A stretch of DNA of 60,518 bases from Bacteroidales bacterium (GTDB taxonomy: Bacteria > Bacteroidota > Bacteroidia > Bacteroidales > UBA3824). Each line of letters begins with the position of its first letter. Position 1 is the stretch's first letter. The notes under the pieces were generated by a model. It saw nothing but the letters and a program-made list of their open reading frames with translations. It had not been told where the DNA came from and ran no database searches. This document shows positions 50,263 to 59,560 of this stretch, one piece after another. The stretch is from assembly GCA_017543645.1 (NCBI GenBank), contig JAFYFR010000134.1:1-60518 (forward strand), read 5' to 3'. Both the position numbers and the translations under genes were made by a program.

Positions 50263-52581
50263 TCATCCAATCCGTATTCCCGCCAATGTGATGTCGTCTA
50301 CCTGCATAGTGCCGTACATCCAGTCGTTAATCACGTTTTCAAAACACTCTTTCTGTTTTTCGCAGGGGAACGACGCGTTTTCGGAGAAGAACTGAAGCAG
50401 TCGTTTGGTCATGAACTTTGTGCCTGATAGTCCGCCCATCTGACCTTGTATGCCGTCGGTCATCATGTAGAGCATATCGCCCTGTTGGAGTGTCTGTGTG
50501 ATGGTGGAGAACGCGCCGTCTTCCTTGATGTGCCGTCCTATGGGCATACGGTTGCCCTTGAGACGTGTGATTGTTCCTTTGCTCCAGATGTACGCGCTAT
50601 GGTATGCGCCGGCAAAACGTATTTCGCGTGTGGCAAAGTTTACAGCGCAAATCGACATATCCATGCCGTCGGCTGTTGAAAAACTCTCGTCCTTGTTTTC
50701 GGAACTTTCGTCGCTTTCGCTTCTGGTGTCGTTGTGGTTGTTGGTGCTTTGGTATTCGTTGTTGACATTGTCGTCGGAAAGGTCGTTGTAACTCTCGTTG
50801 CTCGAAAAGGCCTCTTTTACAAAGTCCCTCATGTTGTCGAGCACAATTCCGGGTATAATGTCGTCGTTGGTTCTGGCAAGGATTTCTGTGATGGCTGAAA
50901 TGCCAAACATCGACAGGAATCCTCCCGGAACGCCGTGACCAGTGCAGTCGGCTATCACCATCACGTTGAAATCGCCTTTTTTGGTAACATAATAGAAATC
51001 GCCGCTAACAATGTCCTTGGGCATATAGCACAAAAAACAATCGGGAAAGAGAGCCTTCACATCGTCGGAGCTGGGGAGCGCGGTACGTTGTATGTGTCGT
51101 GCGTATCGGATGCTCTGGAGCATAAAAGCGTTTGTCTGTTCAGCCTTCTCTTTTTGCTGGGTGATGACGTTCTGCTGTTGGATGATTTCTTCCTGTTTTT
51201 GGAGCAGCGCGGAGTTTTTTGTTTCCAAAATTCGGCTCATGGTGCGTTTGCGGCGCACGTAGAATAAGGCTACTATTACGAGTACAAAGCAGAAGCACAA
51301 CGCTACAATCAGCATTTTTAGCTTGTTTTTCTTGTCGTTAATGTCTTGTTGGTACTCTTGCTGCCGCTGTTGCTTGTCTAATTCCGCATTACGCTGCATT
51401 ATCTGGTTGGTCTGCTGAATGTGCGATTCGGCTATCTGGCTGAGAATCCTCGATTCGGTGCCATCGTTGGCGAGGGCAAGTAGTTTTTCTTCCCACAAAT
51501 GCGATTTGTCGTATTGCTTTAGCTTGAAATATGTGTCGGAGATCAGCTTGTAGAGCGCAACTTTGTCGTATTTTTTTGTTATGGCAGCGTCGTTGATGTT
51601 TTCCGAAATGGCGAGCGATTTTTTGTATTCGCCGTTGATGTAATAGTATTCGGCTGTGTGCAAATATATGATATACTGCGCGGTGGAATCGCGGAGTTCG
51701 TGGCTCCAGTTTTCGTATAATGTCAAGTATTTGCGGGCTGTGTCGGAATAGGCTTTGTTGTTTTTCTTATTGGCTTGGTAGAGGTAGATTTTGCATTTGA
51801 TCAGGTTGACTTCGTTGAGCGCGGATAGACATTCAAAATCTGCGCATTTGGTTCGTTCCACTATGTTCTTTACCGAATCGCAATAAATGGTTGCCTCGCG
51901 CAGAAGGCTGTCGCGCTCATGTCCGTGGCTTGTAAACGATTTAACAAACAGCATCTGGGCTTTGATTTCGTATGCTATCACAAGTTGGTCGGGCGATTGT
52001 GAGGCTTTGCACAATGCCAATGCCATGTTGCTGTATCCTTCGGCGAGCCTGAAAATTTTTGCCTCAGAACATATTGTGCACATGTTTTCGTAAATCCACA
52101 GGATGATGGTGGTGTCGCCGAGCTGTCGCGAGCGTTCAAGAGCCTCGCTGTATTTTTCCAACGCCCCCGCAATGTTTTCCATGGCCTCTAAACAGCATCC
52201 TTGGTTCATCAACATCTTGTTCGACAGGGATTTCTTGTTTGAGTTTTTGCAGAGTTCGAATGCCTCCCGATACAGCTGGAGCGATTTTTCGTAATTCATC
52301 TCGTTGTAAAGGACATAAGCTCTGTACGAAATGGCCTCCGCTTTGATATCGGTACTGTCGCTAACTGATTCTTCGGCAAGTCGGGCGTATTTGTTGATGG
52401 TGTCGGGATCGTTTTCGTATTTTGCTATGTTGCAGTATATCCTCGCCTTAGCATCGTTGTCAAGGTCGGGTGTCAACAGATTTAGCAAGCTGTCGCGGTA
52501 GTTTTGTGCTAATAGGCTTGCCGTAGCTGACATTATCAGCGCAAGTATCAGAAAACCGTTTGCAAATATTTTATTTCTCAT
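50263..52581 (-). CDS. TPR-sensor SpoIIE/PP2C-type serine phosphatase (active motifs, convergent)
   Basis: The 772-residue paralogue has a signal peptide (NGFLILALIMSATASLLAQ), TPR-like sensor (about 25-410), membrane helix (LKMLIVALCFCFVLVIVALFY, about 423-443), coiled coil, linker QSIRYARHIQRTALPS and phosphatase. SGDFY, ADCTGHGVPG, DGMDMS, TDGIQGQ and VDDITLAG are intact. A low-complexity insert of about 45 residues rich in S, N, D and E (within the loop before DGMD) is absent from the other copies. It faces the four plus-strand genes, with 44 bases between stops, and lies 3 bases after the DUF4112 gene, forming a two-gene operon. Confidence 0.88.
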   Translation of the reverse strand: MRNKIFANGFLILALIMSATASLLAQNYRDSLLNLLTPDLDNDAKARIYCNIAKYENDPDTINKYARLAEESVSDSTDIKAEAISYRAYVLYNEMNYEKSLQLYREAFELCKNSNKKSLSNKMLMNQGCCLEAMENIAGALEKYSEALERSRQLGDTTIILWIYENMCTICSEAKIFRLAEGYSNMALALCKASQSPDQLVIAYEIKAQMLFVKSFTSHGHERDSLLREATIYCDSVKNIVERTKCADFECLSALNEVNLIKCKIYLYQANKKNNKAYSDTARKYLTLYENWSHELRDSTAQYIIYLHTAEYYYINGEYKKSLAISENINDAAITKKYDKVALYKLISDTYFKLKQYDKSHLWEEKLLALANDGTESRILSQIAESHIQQTNQIMQRNAELDKQQRQQEYQQDINDKKNKLKMLIVALCFCFVLVIVALFYVRRKRTMSRILETKNSALLQKQEEIIQQQNVITQQKEKAEQTNAFMLQSIRYARHIQRTALPSSDDVKALFPDCFLCYMPKDIVSGDFYYVTKKGDFNVMVIADCTGHGVPGGFLSMFGISAITEILARTNDDIIPGIVLDNMRDFVKEAFSSNESYNDLSDDNVNNEYQSTNNHNDTRSESDESSENKDESFSTADGMDMSICAVNFATREIRFAGAYHSAYIWSKGTITRLKGNRMPIGRHIKEDGAFSTITQTLQQGDMLYMMTDGIQGQMGGLSGTKFMTKRLLQFFSENASFPCEKQKECFENVINDWMYGTMQVDDITLAGIRIG

Positions 52582-52584
52582 CGG

Positions 52585-53085
52585 CTAATTTCTAAAAAAA
52601 TCAAAAATATAACCCCAAAGTGTTGTTACCCAGTATATCGATATGACTATCAATGCTAAAAGTACTACAATCATGATACCGAAATATATCGATTTGCGCT
52701 TAACTTCGCTCATAACTTTCGGGTCTTGGTTGGCGAATCCTTCCACTAGCTTGCAGTTTTTCTTGAATCCTCGGTGAAGGAAGTCGAATACGTCGCCTGC
52801 AACGGGAATCGTTCCCCATAAACAATCCATTAATATATTGTAAATTATAGCGAGTGTCAGCGACAAAGATTTCAACTTGAAAATCGATGTTATCAAGTAT
52901 GGAATTGTCAATATCGTGGTAATCCAGTCGCCTGCGCCGGGGGCTACGAGTCCGATTAATGGGTCGAGGTGGTACTCGTCCATCAGTTTGCGGATTGACT
53001 TAAGTGTGTCCAGCGACAACTTCTGCCGGAGTATTGCAGGGTTTTCTGTTATGTATCCTGTAGCGTTAGATTGTTCCATGCTCAT
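52585..53085 (-). CDS. DUF4112 family membrane protein
   Basis: The 166 residues match the DUF4112 pattern: LDPLIGLVAPGAGDWITT near residue 40, then a hydrophobic region, IPVAGDVFDFLHRGFKKN in the middle, and a C-terminal membrane helix (FGIMIVVLLALIVISIYWV). The GAGD and VAGD motifs flank the central helix. The molecular function of DUF4112 is unknown. It is the first gene of an operon with the convergent phosphatase (3 bases apart), suggesting a role in, or regulation by, that signalling system. A TACTTTCG element (one mismatch) occurs upstream. Confidence 0.82.
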   Translation of the reverse strand: MSMEQSNATGYITENPAILRQKLSLDTLKSIRKLMDEYHLDPLIGLVAPGAGDWITTILTIPYLITSIFKLKSLSLTLAIIYNILMDCLWGTIPVAGDVFDFLHRGFKKNCKLVEGFANQDPKVMSEVKRKSIYFGIMIVVLLALIVISIYWVTTLWGYIFDFFRN

Positions 53086-53178
53086 CGTTTTTTTGGATTT
53101 TAAAAGTAGTGAAAAAACTAATGCGAAAGTATGGCTGATTACATATTTAAAGTATATTTAACACACCGGGCACTTTTT

Positions 53179-53209
53179 TTGTGACAATGATCAAATTTTT
53201 CTACCTTTG
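53179..53209 (+). promoter_or_regulatory. Promoter for uvrB
   Basis: TTG at 53179-53181, a 20-base spacer and TACCTTTG at 53202-53209 match the consensus, 20 bases ahead of the ATG at 53230. Confidence 0.65.
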
Positions 53210-53229
53210 CACCAAATTTTTAAGTAGAA

Positions 53230-55224
53230 ATGGATTATCAACTTGTGTCGCAATTTAAGCCCACCGGCGACCAACCGGAGGCTATCAGGCAGCTAACCGA
53301 AGGTGTGCTACGCAACGACCGTTATCAAATATTAAAAGGTGTTACTGGTTCGGGCAAGACGTTCACTATAGCCAACGTTATCGCCAACCTCAACCGTCCC
53401 GTGCTGGTGCTGAGCCACAACAAGACTCTCGCGGCGCAGCTCTACGGCGAGTTCAAGACTTTTTTCCCTAACAATGCTGTGGAGTATTTTGTCTCGTATT
53501 ACGACTATTATCAGCCCGAGGCGTTTATCCCCACAACCAACACCTATATAGAAAAGGATCTCTCCATCAACGCCGACATCGAAAAGCTCCGCCTCTCTGC
53601 CACCACAGCCCTGTTGTCGGGTCGTCGCGACATTATTATAGTCAGTTCGGTGTCGTGCCTCTACGGTATCGGCAATCCCGAGGATTTCCATTCCAACATA
53701 ATCCACCTAAAACAAGGCGACCATATCGAGCGCAACGACCTTCTCCGCCGCCTTTCCGACAGCCTTTATTCGCGAAACCAGATTGATTTCAAAAACGGAA
53801 CGTTCCGCGTGAATGGCGATACGGTAGATGTTTATGTGGCTTACGACGATTATGCGTTCCGTATCGTGTTCTGGGACGACGAGATTGACGAAATTTCCTC
53901 TTTCGACCCTACCACAGGACGCACTATTACCAAGCTCGATTCGGCGATAATATATCCCGCCAACATATTTATGACTTCCAAAGAGCGTATGTTCGAGGCT
54001 ATGAAAAACATCCGTATCGACCTCGGATTGCAGATTCAGCAGCTTCAAGATGCCGGAAAGCCGTTGGAGGCCAAACGTTTGGAAGACCGTGTGAACAACG
54101 ACCTTGAGATGATGCAGGAACTCGGACACTGTTCGGGTATCGAAAACTATTCGCGTTATTTCGACGGACGAAAGCCCGGAAGCCGTCCATTCTGCCTTTT
54201 AGACTATTTCCCAGACGATTTTATAACTATTATTGACGAGAGTCATGTTACTCTCGGACAGATTCATGCGATGTTTGGCGGCGACCGCTCGCGCAAGGTC
54301 AACCTTGTGGAATACGGATTCCGCCTGCCTGCCGCATTAGACAACCGTCCGCTCAAATTTTCTGAGTTTGAGAATCTTACGCATCAGACTATTTACCTTA
54401 GCGCAACTCCTGCCGAATACGAACTCGAGAAGTGCGAAGGCGTGATTGTGGAGCAGATGATTCGTCCCACAGGCTTGTTAGACCCGCCTATCGACGTGCG
54501 TAAGTCCGAAAACCAGATCGACGACCTTATCAACGAGATCCAGCAGGTGGTTAAGCGCGACGAGCGTGTGCTTGTTACCACCCTAACCAAGCGCACCGCC
54601 GAGGAACTCACAAAGTATCTTACCAAGATGGGTGTCCGTTCAGCCTATATCCACAGCGAGGTGGACACCCTTGAGCGTATCGAAATTATGGACGGACTGC
54701 GCAAGGGAATGTTCGACGTGCTTGTGGGTGTTAACCTTCTGCGCGAGGGTCTCGACCTGCCCGAAGTGTCGCTCGTGGCTATCTTGGATGCCGACAAGGA
54801 GGGTTTCTTACGTTCGGCACGGTCGCTAACCCAGACTGCAGGACGCGCCGCCCGAAACGTCAACGGCAAGGTTATAATGTATGCCGACATCATCACCGAC
54901 TCGATGCGAGCCACTATCGACGAAACCAACCGTCACCGCTCTATTCAGATGGAGTACAACAGCGCGCACAACATCACTCCCAAGCAGGTGAAGAAAGGCG
55001 ACACCCTTATGTTTCCCAAGCGCGACAGCGACGGACAGGTTACTTCCGCGACCGTTACCCATGCAGTTGCTGCCGAGCAGGAAGGCAAGTTCCTGTCTAA
55101 GAAGGACATCGAGCGCGAAATCCAGAAGGTTAAATCCGAAATGGAACGCGCCGCCAAAAAGCTCGATTTTATCAACGCCGCCAAGTTCCGCGACCGTATG
55201 TTCGAGCTTCAGTCAATGCTGTAA
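53230..55224 (+). CDS. uvrB: UvrABC excinuclease subunit B
   Basis: The 664 residues are full-length. Helicase motif I is GVTGSGKTFT (about 38-47). The beta-hairpin that clamps DNA is at YYDYYQPEAFIP (about 92-103). DESHVTLGQIHAMFGGDRSR, LSATPAEYELE, GLRKGMFDVLVGVNLLREGL and QTAGRAARN are the later motifs. A C-terminal UVR motif (about 625-660, ending KFRDRMFELQSML) binds UvrC. It verifies damage after UvrA and loads UvrC in nucleotide excision repair. uvrA and uvrC are not in the window. It is divergent from the DUF4112 gene. Confidence 0.97.
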   Translation: MDYQLVSQFKPTGDQPEAIRQLTEGVLRNDRYQILKGVTGSGKTFTIANVIANLNRPVLVLSHNKTLAAQLYGEFKTFFPNNAVEYFVSYYDYYQPEAFIPTTNTYIEKDLSINADIEKLRLSATTALLSGRRDIIIVSSVSCLYGIGNPEDFHSNIIHLKQGDHIERNDLLRRLSDSLYSRNQIDFKNGTFRVNGDTVDVYVAYDDYAFRIVFWDDEIDEISSFDPTTGRTITKLDSAIIYPANIFMTSKERMFEAMKNIRIDLGLQIQQLQDAGKPLEAKRLEDRVNNDLEMMQELGHCSGIENYSRYFDGRKPGSRPFCLLDYFPDDFITIIDESHVTLGQIHAMFGGDRSRKVNLVEYGFRLPAALDNRPLKFSEFENLTHQTIYLSATPAEYELEKCEGVIVEQMIRPTGLLDPPIDVRKSENQIDDLINEIQQVVKRDERVLVTTLTKRTAEELTKYLTKMGVRSAYIHSEVDTLERIEIMDGLRKGMFDVLVGVNLLREGLDLPEVSLVAILDADKEGFLRSARSLTQTAGRAARNVNGKVIMYADIITDSMRATIDETNRHRSIQMEYNSAHNITPKQVKKGDTLMFPKRDSDGQVTSATVTHAVAAEQEGKFLSKKDIEREIQKVKSEMERAAKKLDFINAAKFRDRMFELQSML

Positions 55225-55299
55225 CCGTTTTTTGTCAATAAATAGCAAAAAAATTATTATTTTTTCCATTAAAACGTATACTAATTGTCGATTAATTTT

Positions 55300-55307
55300 T
55301 ACTTTTG
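55300..55307 (+). promoter_or_regulatory. -7 element for ftsK
   Basis: TACTTTTG matches TAnnTTTG exactly, 36 bases ahead of the ftsK ATG. No TTG lies at the right spacing; the nearest is 12 bases away. Confidence 0.4.
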
Positions 55308-55343
55308 CAAAAAAAGTAAATTTTGATATACTCATAAGTTAAA

Positions 55344-58025
55344 ATGCCAAGGAAAAACTCATCATATCAATCACCTATTCAAGTACTTAGGGAAACGCTG
55401 ACAAGCGATAGGGCCAAACTTATATGGTTTTTGCTCTTCTTTTTACTCGCCGTGGTGGAGCTCATTGGCTTTTTCTCGTATCTTGGCACTTGGAAAGAAG
55501 ATCAGAGCAAGTTTGAAATCGGCTGGCTCAAGTTCCTTTTCGACAGCGAGATAGAGGTTGCCAACTGGTCGCATAAGCTCGGAGCGTTGATTGCGCACAT
55601 CTTTATACATCATCTATTTGGTATTCCAGCGTTTGTGTTTATTCCGCTTACCCTTTTGCTGGGATTCAAAATTGTTAAAATCGAACCTGTTCCGCTTGGC
55701 ACGACAGCCAAATGGTCTCTGCTTATAATGTTTTGGCTATCAGTAACATTAGGATTTTTCTTCGGTGACAGTTCCTTCTATTACGGTGGCATGGTGGGCT
55801 ACGAGCTGGCTTATTGGTTGGAGTCTGTTTTTGGCAAGGTAGGCACAATTTTGCTCTTATTAATTTCGGCGGTTGTGCTGTTTGTATTCGCCAAAGACAG
55901 CGCGATGGAGTGGATTAAGATTTTTATCGACGATTTTTCTAAGCACCGCAATATAAAACGCGCCGCACAAACCGCCAGCCAGTATACAAACACATCGCAG
56001 GAAGACATCATCAACCTCGCCCGTGCCAAAAACAACGGTCAGAACCCTCAGCAGCAGTGTGATTCAGATTTCGACTATGTGGACGAGGACGAACAGGAAA
56101 ACCAGCTAAATGCTCCTGTAAATCAGGCAAAACCGCAGGGCCGTCAGTCGCCGTTCAGCTTTATTAAGGAGAAACTTTTTAGCGGCAACAAGGATTACAA
56201 AGGAAAGGAGCAGAAAATTAATTTTGACGAAAAACCCGAACCATCTGCCGAAACCGCTGAAAAAGAGCATTTCTTCCTTGACGATAATGGAAACAAAGTG
56301 GCGGCTACCAATTCCGACGACATTGATTTGGAGGTTGACGACACCACCTCAAATACCGAAGAGACTATAAGTGAGGCAAATCCCGACAGCAAGGATAATC
56401 CCGATGCTGATTTCTCTACGGCTTCCGCAGCTTCGTTATCGTCAGACGGCACTATGCTCGAGGTGGAAACCAATCACGATTTAACTACCGACGATGTTAA
56501 CCAGTTGCCGCCATACAACCCCACGCTCGACCTTCCCAACTACAAATTGCCGTCAATCGACCTGCTCGAAGACTACAAATCGGACGCGAAGCCTGTGGAG
56601 AACTCCGAACTTATGGAGAACAAAATCAAGATTGTGGAGGCTCTTAAAAACTTCAAAATCAAGATAGAAAAAATCAAAGCCACCATCGGACCAACAGTAA
56701 CGCTTTACGAGATAGTTCCCGCAGCAGGTGTGCGTATTTCAAAAATACAGAATCTTGAAGCAGATATAATGTTGAGCCTCAAAGCGTTAGGTATACGTAT
56801 TATAGCTCCTATGCCCGGACGTGGTACGGTTGGTATCGAAGTGCCCAACAAGAATCCCGAAATTGTGTCTATGCGCTCGCTTGTGTCCTCTACCAAATTT
56901 CAAGATAGCAAATACGAACTGCCAATTGCGTTGGGCAAGGACATCAGCAACCAATCCTATGTGATGGATTTAACAAAATGTCCCCACCTTCTTGTAGCCG
57001 GTGCTACTGGTCAGGGTAAGTCTGTCGGCTTAAACACCATCGTGGCATCTATCCTTTACCGCAAACATCCCGCTCAGGTGAAATTCGTATTGGTTGACCC
57101 CAAAAAGGTGGAACTTACACTTTATAATAATATAGAAAAACATTATCTTGCCAAACTGCCCGACAGCGAGGAAGCCATTATTACCGATGTTGACAAAGTT
57201 AAGGAAACACTCAACTCGCTAACTGTGGAGATGACAAACCGTTATGACCTTCTCAAAGAGGCTGGTGTGCGCAATATCAAAGAGTATAACGCAAAATTTA
57301 TCGCCCGCCACCTAAATCCCGAAAAGGGTCATAAGTTCTTGCCTTACATAGTGTTAATCATCGACGAGTTTGCCGACCTCATTATGACCGCCGGCAAGGA
57401 AATCGAAAAACCCATCGCACGTATAGCCCAGCTCGCTCGTGCCATAGGCATCCACATGATAGTAGCCACTCAGCGACCCACCACCAATATTATTACTGGT
57501 CTTATCAAGGCAAACTTCCCAACCCGAATAGCGTTCAAGGTAACGTCGATGACCGACTCGCGCACAATTCTCGACTGTTCGGGCGCACAGCACCTTGTTG
57601 GTCGTGGCGACATGCTAATTTCCAACGGCAGCGACCTCACACGTCTGCAGTGTGCCTTTATCGACACTCCCGAGCTTGAACGAATCACCAAGTTTATCGG
57701 CGACCAGCAGGGATACCCCAATACTTTTGAACTTCCCGAACCCGATATCGAACCAACTGAGGGCGGCGAGGCTGTTGATCTAACCAAACGCGACCCGATG
57801 TTCGAAGAGGCAGCACGACTGATAGTTATAAGTCAGCAGGGTAGCACTTCGCTCCTCCAGCGCAAGCTCGAAATCGGTTACAACCGCGCCGGACGCATAA
57901 TGGATCAGCTCGAGGCCGCCGGTATCGTAGGTCCCAACGAAGGCAGCAAGGCTCGCTCGGTAAACTACACCAGCGAATACGACCTCATGCAGTATCTCAA
58001 CCATCTGTACGAGGAGAACCAGTAG
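55344..58025 (+). CDS. ftsK: DNA translocase FtsK/SpoIIIE
   Basis: The 893-residue protein has four N-terminal membrane helices (about 25-190) and a long acidic, low-complexity linker (about 210-400). The motor domain follows: YEIVPAAGVRISKIQNLEAD, Walker A GATGQGKSVGLN (about 553-564), Walker B IVLIIDEFADLI (about 670-681) and QRPTTNIITGLIKANFP. The C-terminal gamma winged helix (about 815-885, STSLLQRKLEIGYNRAGRIM) reads KOPS-type sites. It pumps chromosome ends and aids dimer resolution at the septum during division. lolA follows, an arrangement common in Bacteroidota. Confidence 0.96.
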   Translation: MPRKNSSYQSPIQVLRETLTSDRAKLIWFLLFFLLAVVELIGFFSYLGTWKEDQSKFEIGWLKFLFDSEIEVANWSHKLGALIAHIFIHHLFGIPAFVFIPLTLLLGFKIVKIEPVPLGTTAKWSLLIMFWLSVTLGFFFGDSSFYYGGMVGYELAYWLESVFGKVGTILLLLISAVVLFVFAKDSAMEWIKIFIDDFSKHRNIKRAAQTASQYTNTSQEDIINLARAKNNGQNPQQQCDSDFDYVDEDEQENQLNAPVNQAKPQGRQSPFSFIKEKLFSGNKDYKGKEQKINFDEKPEPSAETAEKEHFFLDDNGNKVAATNSDDIDLEVDDTTSNTEETISEANPDSKDNPDADFSTASAASLSSDGTMLEVETNHDLTTDDVNQLPPYNPTLDLPNYKLPSIDLLEDYKSDAKPVENSELMENKIKIVEALKNFKIKIEKIKATIGPTVTLYEIVPAAGVRISKIQNLEADIMLSLKALGIRIIAPMPGRGTVGIEVPNKNPEIVSMRSLVSSTKFQDSKYELPIALGKDISNQSYVMDLTKCPHLLVAGATGQGKSVGLNTIVASILYRKHPAQVKFVLVDPKKVELTLYNNIEKHYLAKLPDSEEAIITDVDKVKETLNSLTVEMTNRYDLLKEAGVRNIKEYNAKFIARHLNPEKGHKFLPYIVLIIDEFADLIMTAGKEIEKPIARIAQLARAIGIHMIVATQRPTTNIITGLIKANFPTRIAFKVTSMTDSRTILDCSGAQHLVGRGDMLISNGSDLTRLQCAFIDTPELERITKFIGDQQGYPNTFELPEPDIEPTEGGEAVDLTKRDPMFEEAARLIVISQQGSTSLLQRKLEIGYNRAGRIMDQLEAAGIVGPNEGSKARSVNYTSEYDLMQYLNHLYEENQ

Positions 58026-58137
58026 TACCGCGTGCTAAAAATTATTAAATTTGCTCCATCGGAATAACAAAAAAAACGCTACTGCGTTTATCTCACTGAA
58101 AAACAGACTTAATTATAAACTTAAAAAAACGACGAAG

Positions 58138-58842
58138 ATGAAATTTACAAAACTATTTGCAGCTTTAATGCTCATAACAGCAACAACAACAGCCCTTTAC
58201 GCACAGGACGACACTCACGATCCCGCAGCTAAGAAAGTACTTGACAAGGTTCTTTCCACAACCAAAGGATACGAAACCCTAAGAGCATCGTTCGACTGGG
58301 CTATGGAAAACAAGGCGGAGAAGACCAAAGACACCAAGAGCGGATTCATGTTTATCAAAGGCGACAAGTACAAACTGATTCTTCAGGGAACTGAGATTTT
58401 CACCGACGGAACAGCTATCTGGCAATACTCCAAAGACATCAACGAAATAACCATCAACGAGGTGGAAGAAGATGCCGAATCTATCGTAAGCAATCCCACA
58501 AAGATATTTGAACTTTACAAAAGCGGCTTCAAGTACCGTTTGAAAGAGGAAATCTCAACATCGGTGAAAGTAAAAACCGACGGCAAAGTAACATCAGTTA
58601 AGAAAAACTGCTATGTGATAGACCTTTATCCTGAGAAACCTGCCTCCGTGGAGTATCACACTATCCGTCTTGTAATTGACAAAGCCACCACTCAGATTGC
58701 CAGCATCGACATCATGTTCAAAAACGGCACCGACCAGATTATCGAAATCACCGAATACAAGCCGAATACCACCATGCCCGACAATCTTTTTACGTTTGAC
58801 CCATCAAAATATCCCGGCGTAGAAATCAACGACATGAGATAG
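58138..58842 (+). CDS. lolA: Outer-membrane lipoprotein carrier protein LolA
   Basis: I start this at the ATG at 58138 (MKFTKLFAALMLITATTTALYAQDD), where a signal peptide begins; an upstream in-frame start adds 29 non-signal residues. The mature part (about 210 residues) has the LolA half-barrel pattern: VLDKVLSTTKGYETLRASF, GFMFIKGDKYKLIL, EIFTDGTAIWQYSKDINEI, and LVIDKATTQIASIDIMF, ending LFTFDPSKYPGVEI. It carries lipoproteins from the LolCDE transporter through the periplasm. It follows ftsK by 112 bases. Identity is good by pattern; sequence conservation in this family is low. Confidence 0.85.
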   Translation: MKFTKLFAALMLITATTTALYAQDDTHDPAAKKVLDKVLSTTKGYETLRASFDWAMENKAEKTKDTKSGFMFIKGDKYKLILQGTEIFTDGTAIWQYSKDINEITINEVEEDAESIVSNPTKIFELYKSGFKYRLKEEISTSVKVKTDGKVTSVKKNCYVIDLYPEKPASVEYHTIRLVIDKATTQIASIDIMFKNGTDQIIEITEYKPNTTMPDNLFTFDPSKYPGVEINDMR

Positions 58843-58967
58843 AATTACTTGCGTAAAGTTTTGATAATTAATACCTTATAATCTTTAATTATTAATATTT
58901 CTCTGACAACCAAACATTAAGAGAAAAAAAATATCAAAAAAACACAAAAAAAAACGGCTCTAAACTT

Positions 58968-58996
58968 TTGTATTAATAATAAATGCCGTATATTTG
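58968..58996 (+). promoter_or_regulatory. Promoter for the HU gene
   Basis: TTG at 58968-58970, an 18-base spacer and TATATTTG at 58989-58996 match the consensus, 49 bases ahead of the ATG. The preceding 58843-58967 is AT-rich with A-tracts and shows no gene. Confidence 0.75.
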
Positions 58997-59045
58997 CAGG
59001 CACAAAAACAAAATGTAATATATTGAAAATTAAATATTTTTAGCA

Positions 59046-59327
59046 ATGACAAAAGCAGACATCGTAAACGACATTTCCAAAAGCACTGGAATTGAAAAAG
59101 TAACCGTACAGAAAGCAGTAGAAGCTTTCATGGATACAATTAAAGCATCGTTAGTGGAAAACAAGAATGTATACCTCCGTGGATTCGGTAGCTTTGTTAT
59201 CAAAACAAGAGCTCAGAAAACTGCCCGCAACATTTCTAAAAACACCACTATCGTTATTCCCGAACACAACATCCCCGCTTTCAAACCCTCTAAACTTTTT
59301 GTTAGCCAGGTTAAAGGCGGCAAATAA
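59046..59327 (+). CDS. HU family DNA-binding protein
   Basis: The 93 residues form one HU/IHF domain: MTKADIVNDISKSTGI with helical start, the core VYLRGFGSFVIKTRAQKTARNI, and the DNA-binding arm with IPEHNIPAFKPSKLF. It is a nucleoid protein that bends DNA as a dimer. The first residues and the arm are of the Bacteroidota HU type. Whether it acts as HU or IHF cannot be told from sequence. It is followed after 40 bases by the COX24-like small gene. Confidence 0.92.
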   Translation: MTKADIVNDISKSTGIEKVTVQKAVEAFMDTIKASLVENKNVYLRGFGSFVIKTRAQKTARNISKNTTIVIPEHNIPAFKPSKLFVSQVKGGK

Positions 59328-59367
59328 TCGTGCAAACGTTTTATTAACAATTTAAATCGACACTGAA

Positions 59368-59457
59368 ATGCCAAGCGGAAAGAAAAGAAAACGTCATAAA
59401 ATGGCCACGCACAAACGTAAAAAACGTTTGCGCAAAGACAGACACAAGAAAAAATAG
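59368..59457 (+). CDS. 29-residue COX24/AURKAIP1 (mS38-like) ribosome-associated small protein
   Basis: An ATG at 59368 opens MPSGKKRKRHKMATHKRKKR, then nine more residues (LRKDRHKKK) before TAG. This strongly basic sequence is typical of the short Bacteroidota proteins annotated as COX24/AURKAIP1 domain-containing, related to mitochondrial ribosomal protein mS38 and thought to be a small ribosomal subunit component. It lies between HU and rng and is followed by a strong terminator. The call rests on near-complete pattern recall. Confidence 0.8.
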   Translation: MPSGKKRKRHKMATHKRKKRLRKDRHKKK

Positions 59458-59471
59458 TGGCAAGTGAACCT

Positions 59472-59512
59472 AAAAAATCAAAAAGCGGCTATAAGCCCTT
59501 TTTGATTTTTTC
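59472..59512 (+). terminator. Strong terminator after the COX24-like gene
   Basis: AAAAATCAAAAAG pairs with CTTTTTGATTTTT around an inner GGCT-ATA-AGCC hairpin. The T-rich right side makes it a strong terminator. It separates the HU unit from rng. Confidence 0.85.
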
Positions 59513-59560
59513 TATTAATTAACCCCCTGCGGTATTTCCCTGCAGGACAACTTTCTTAAA

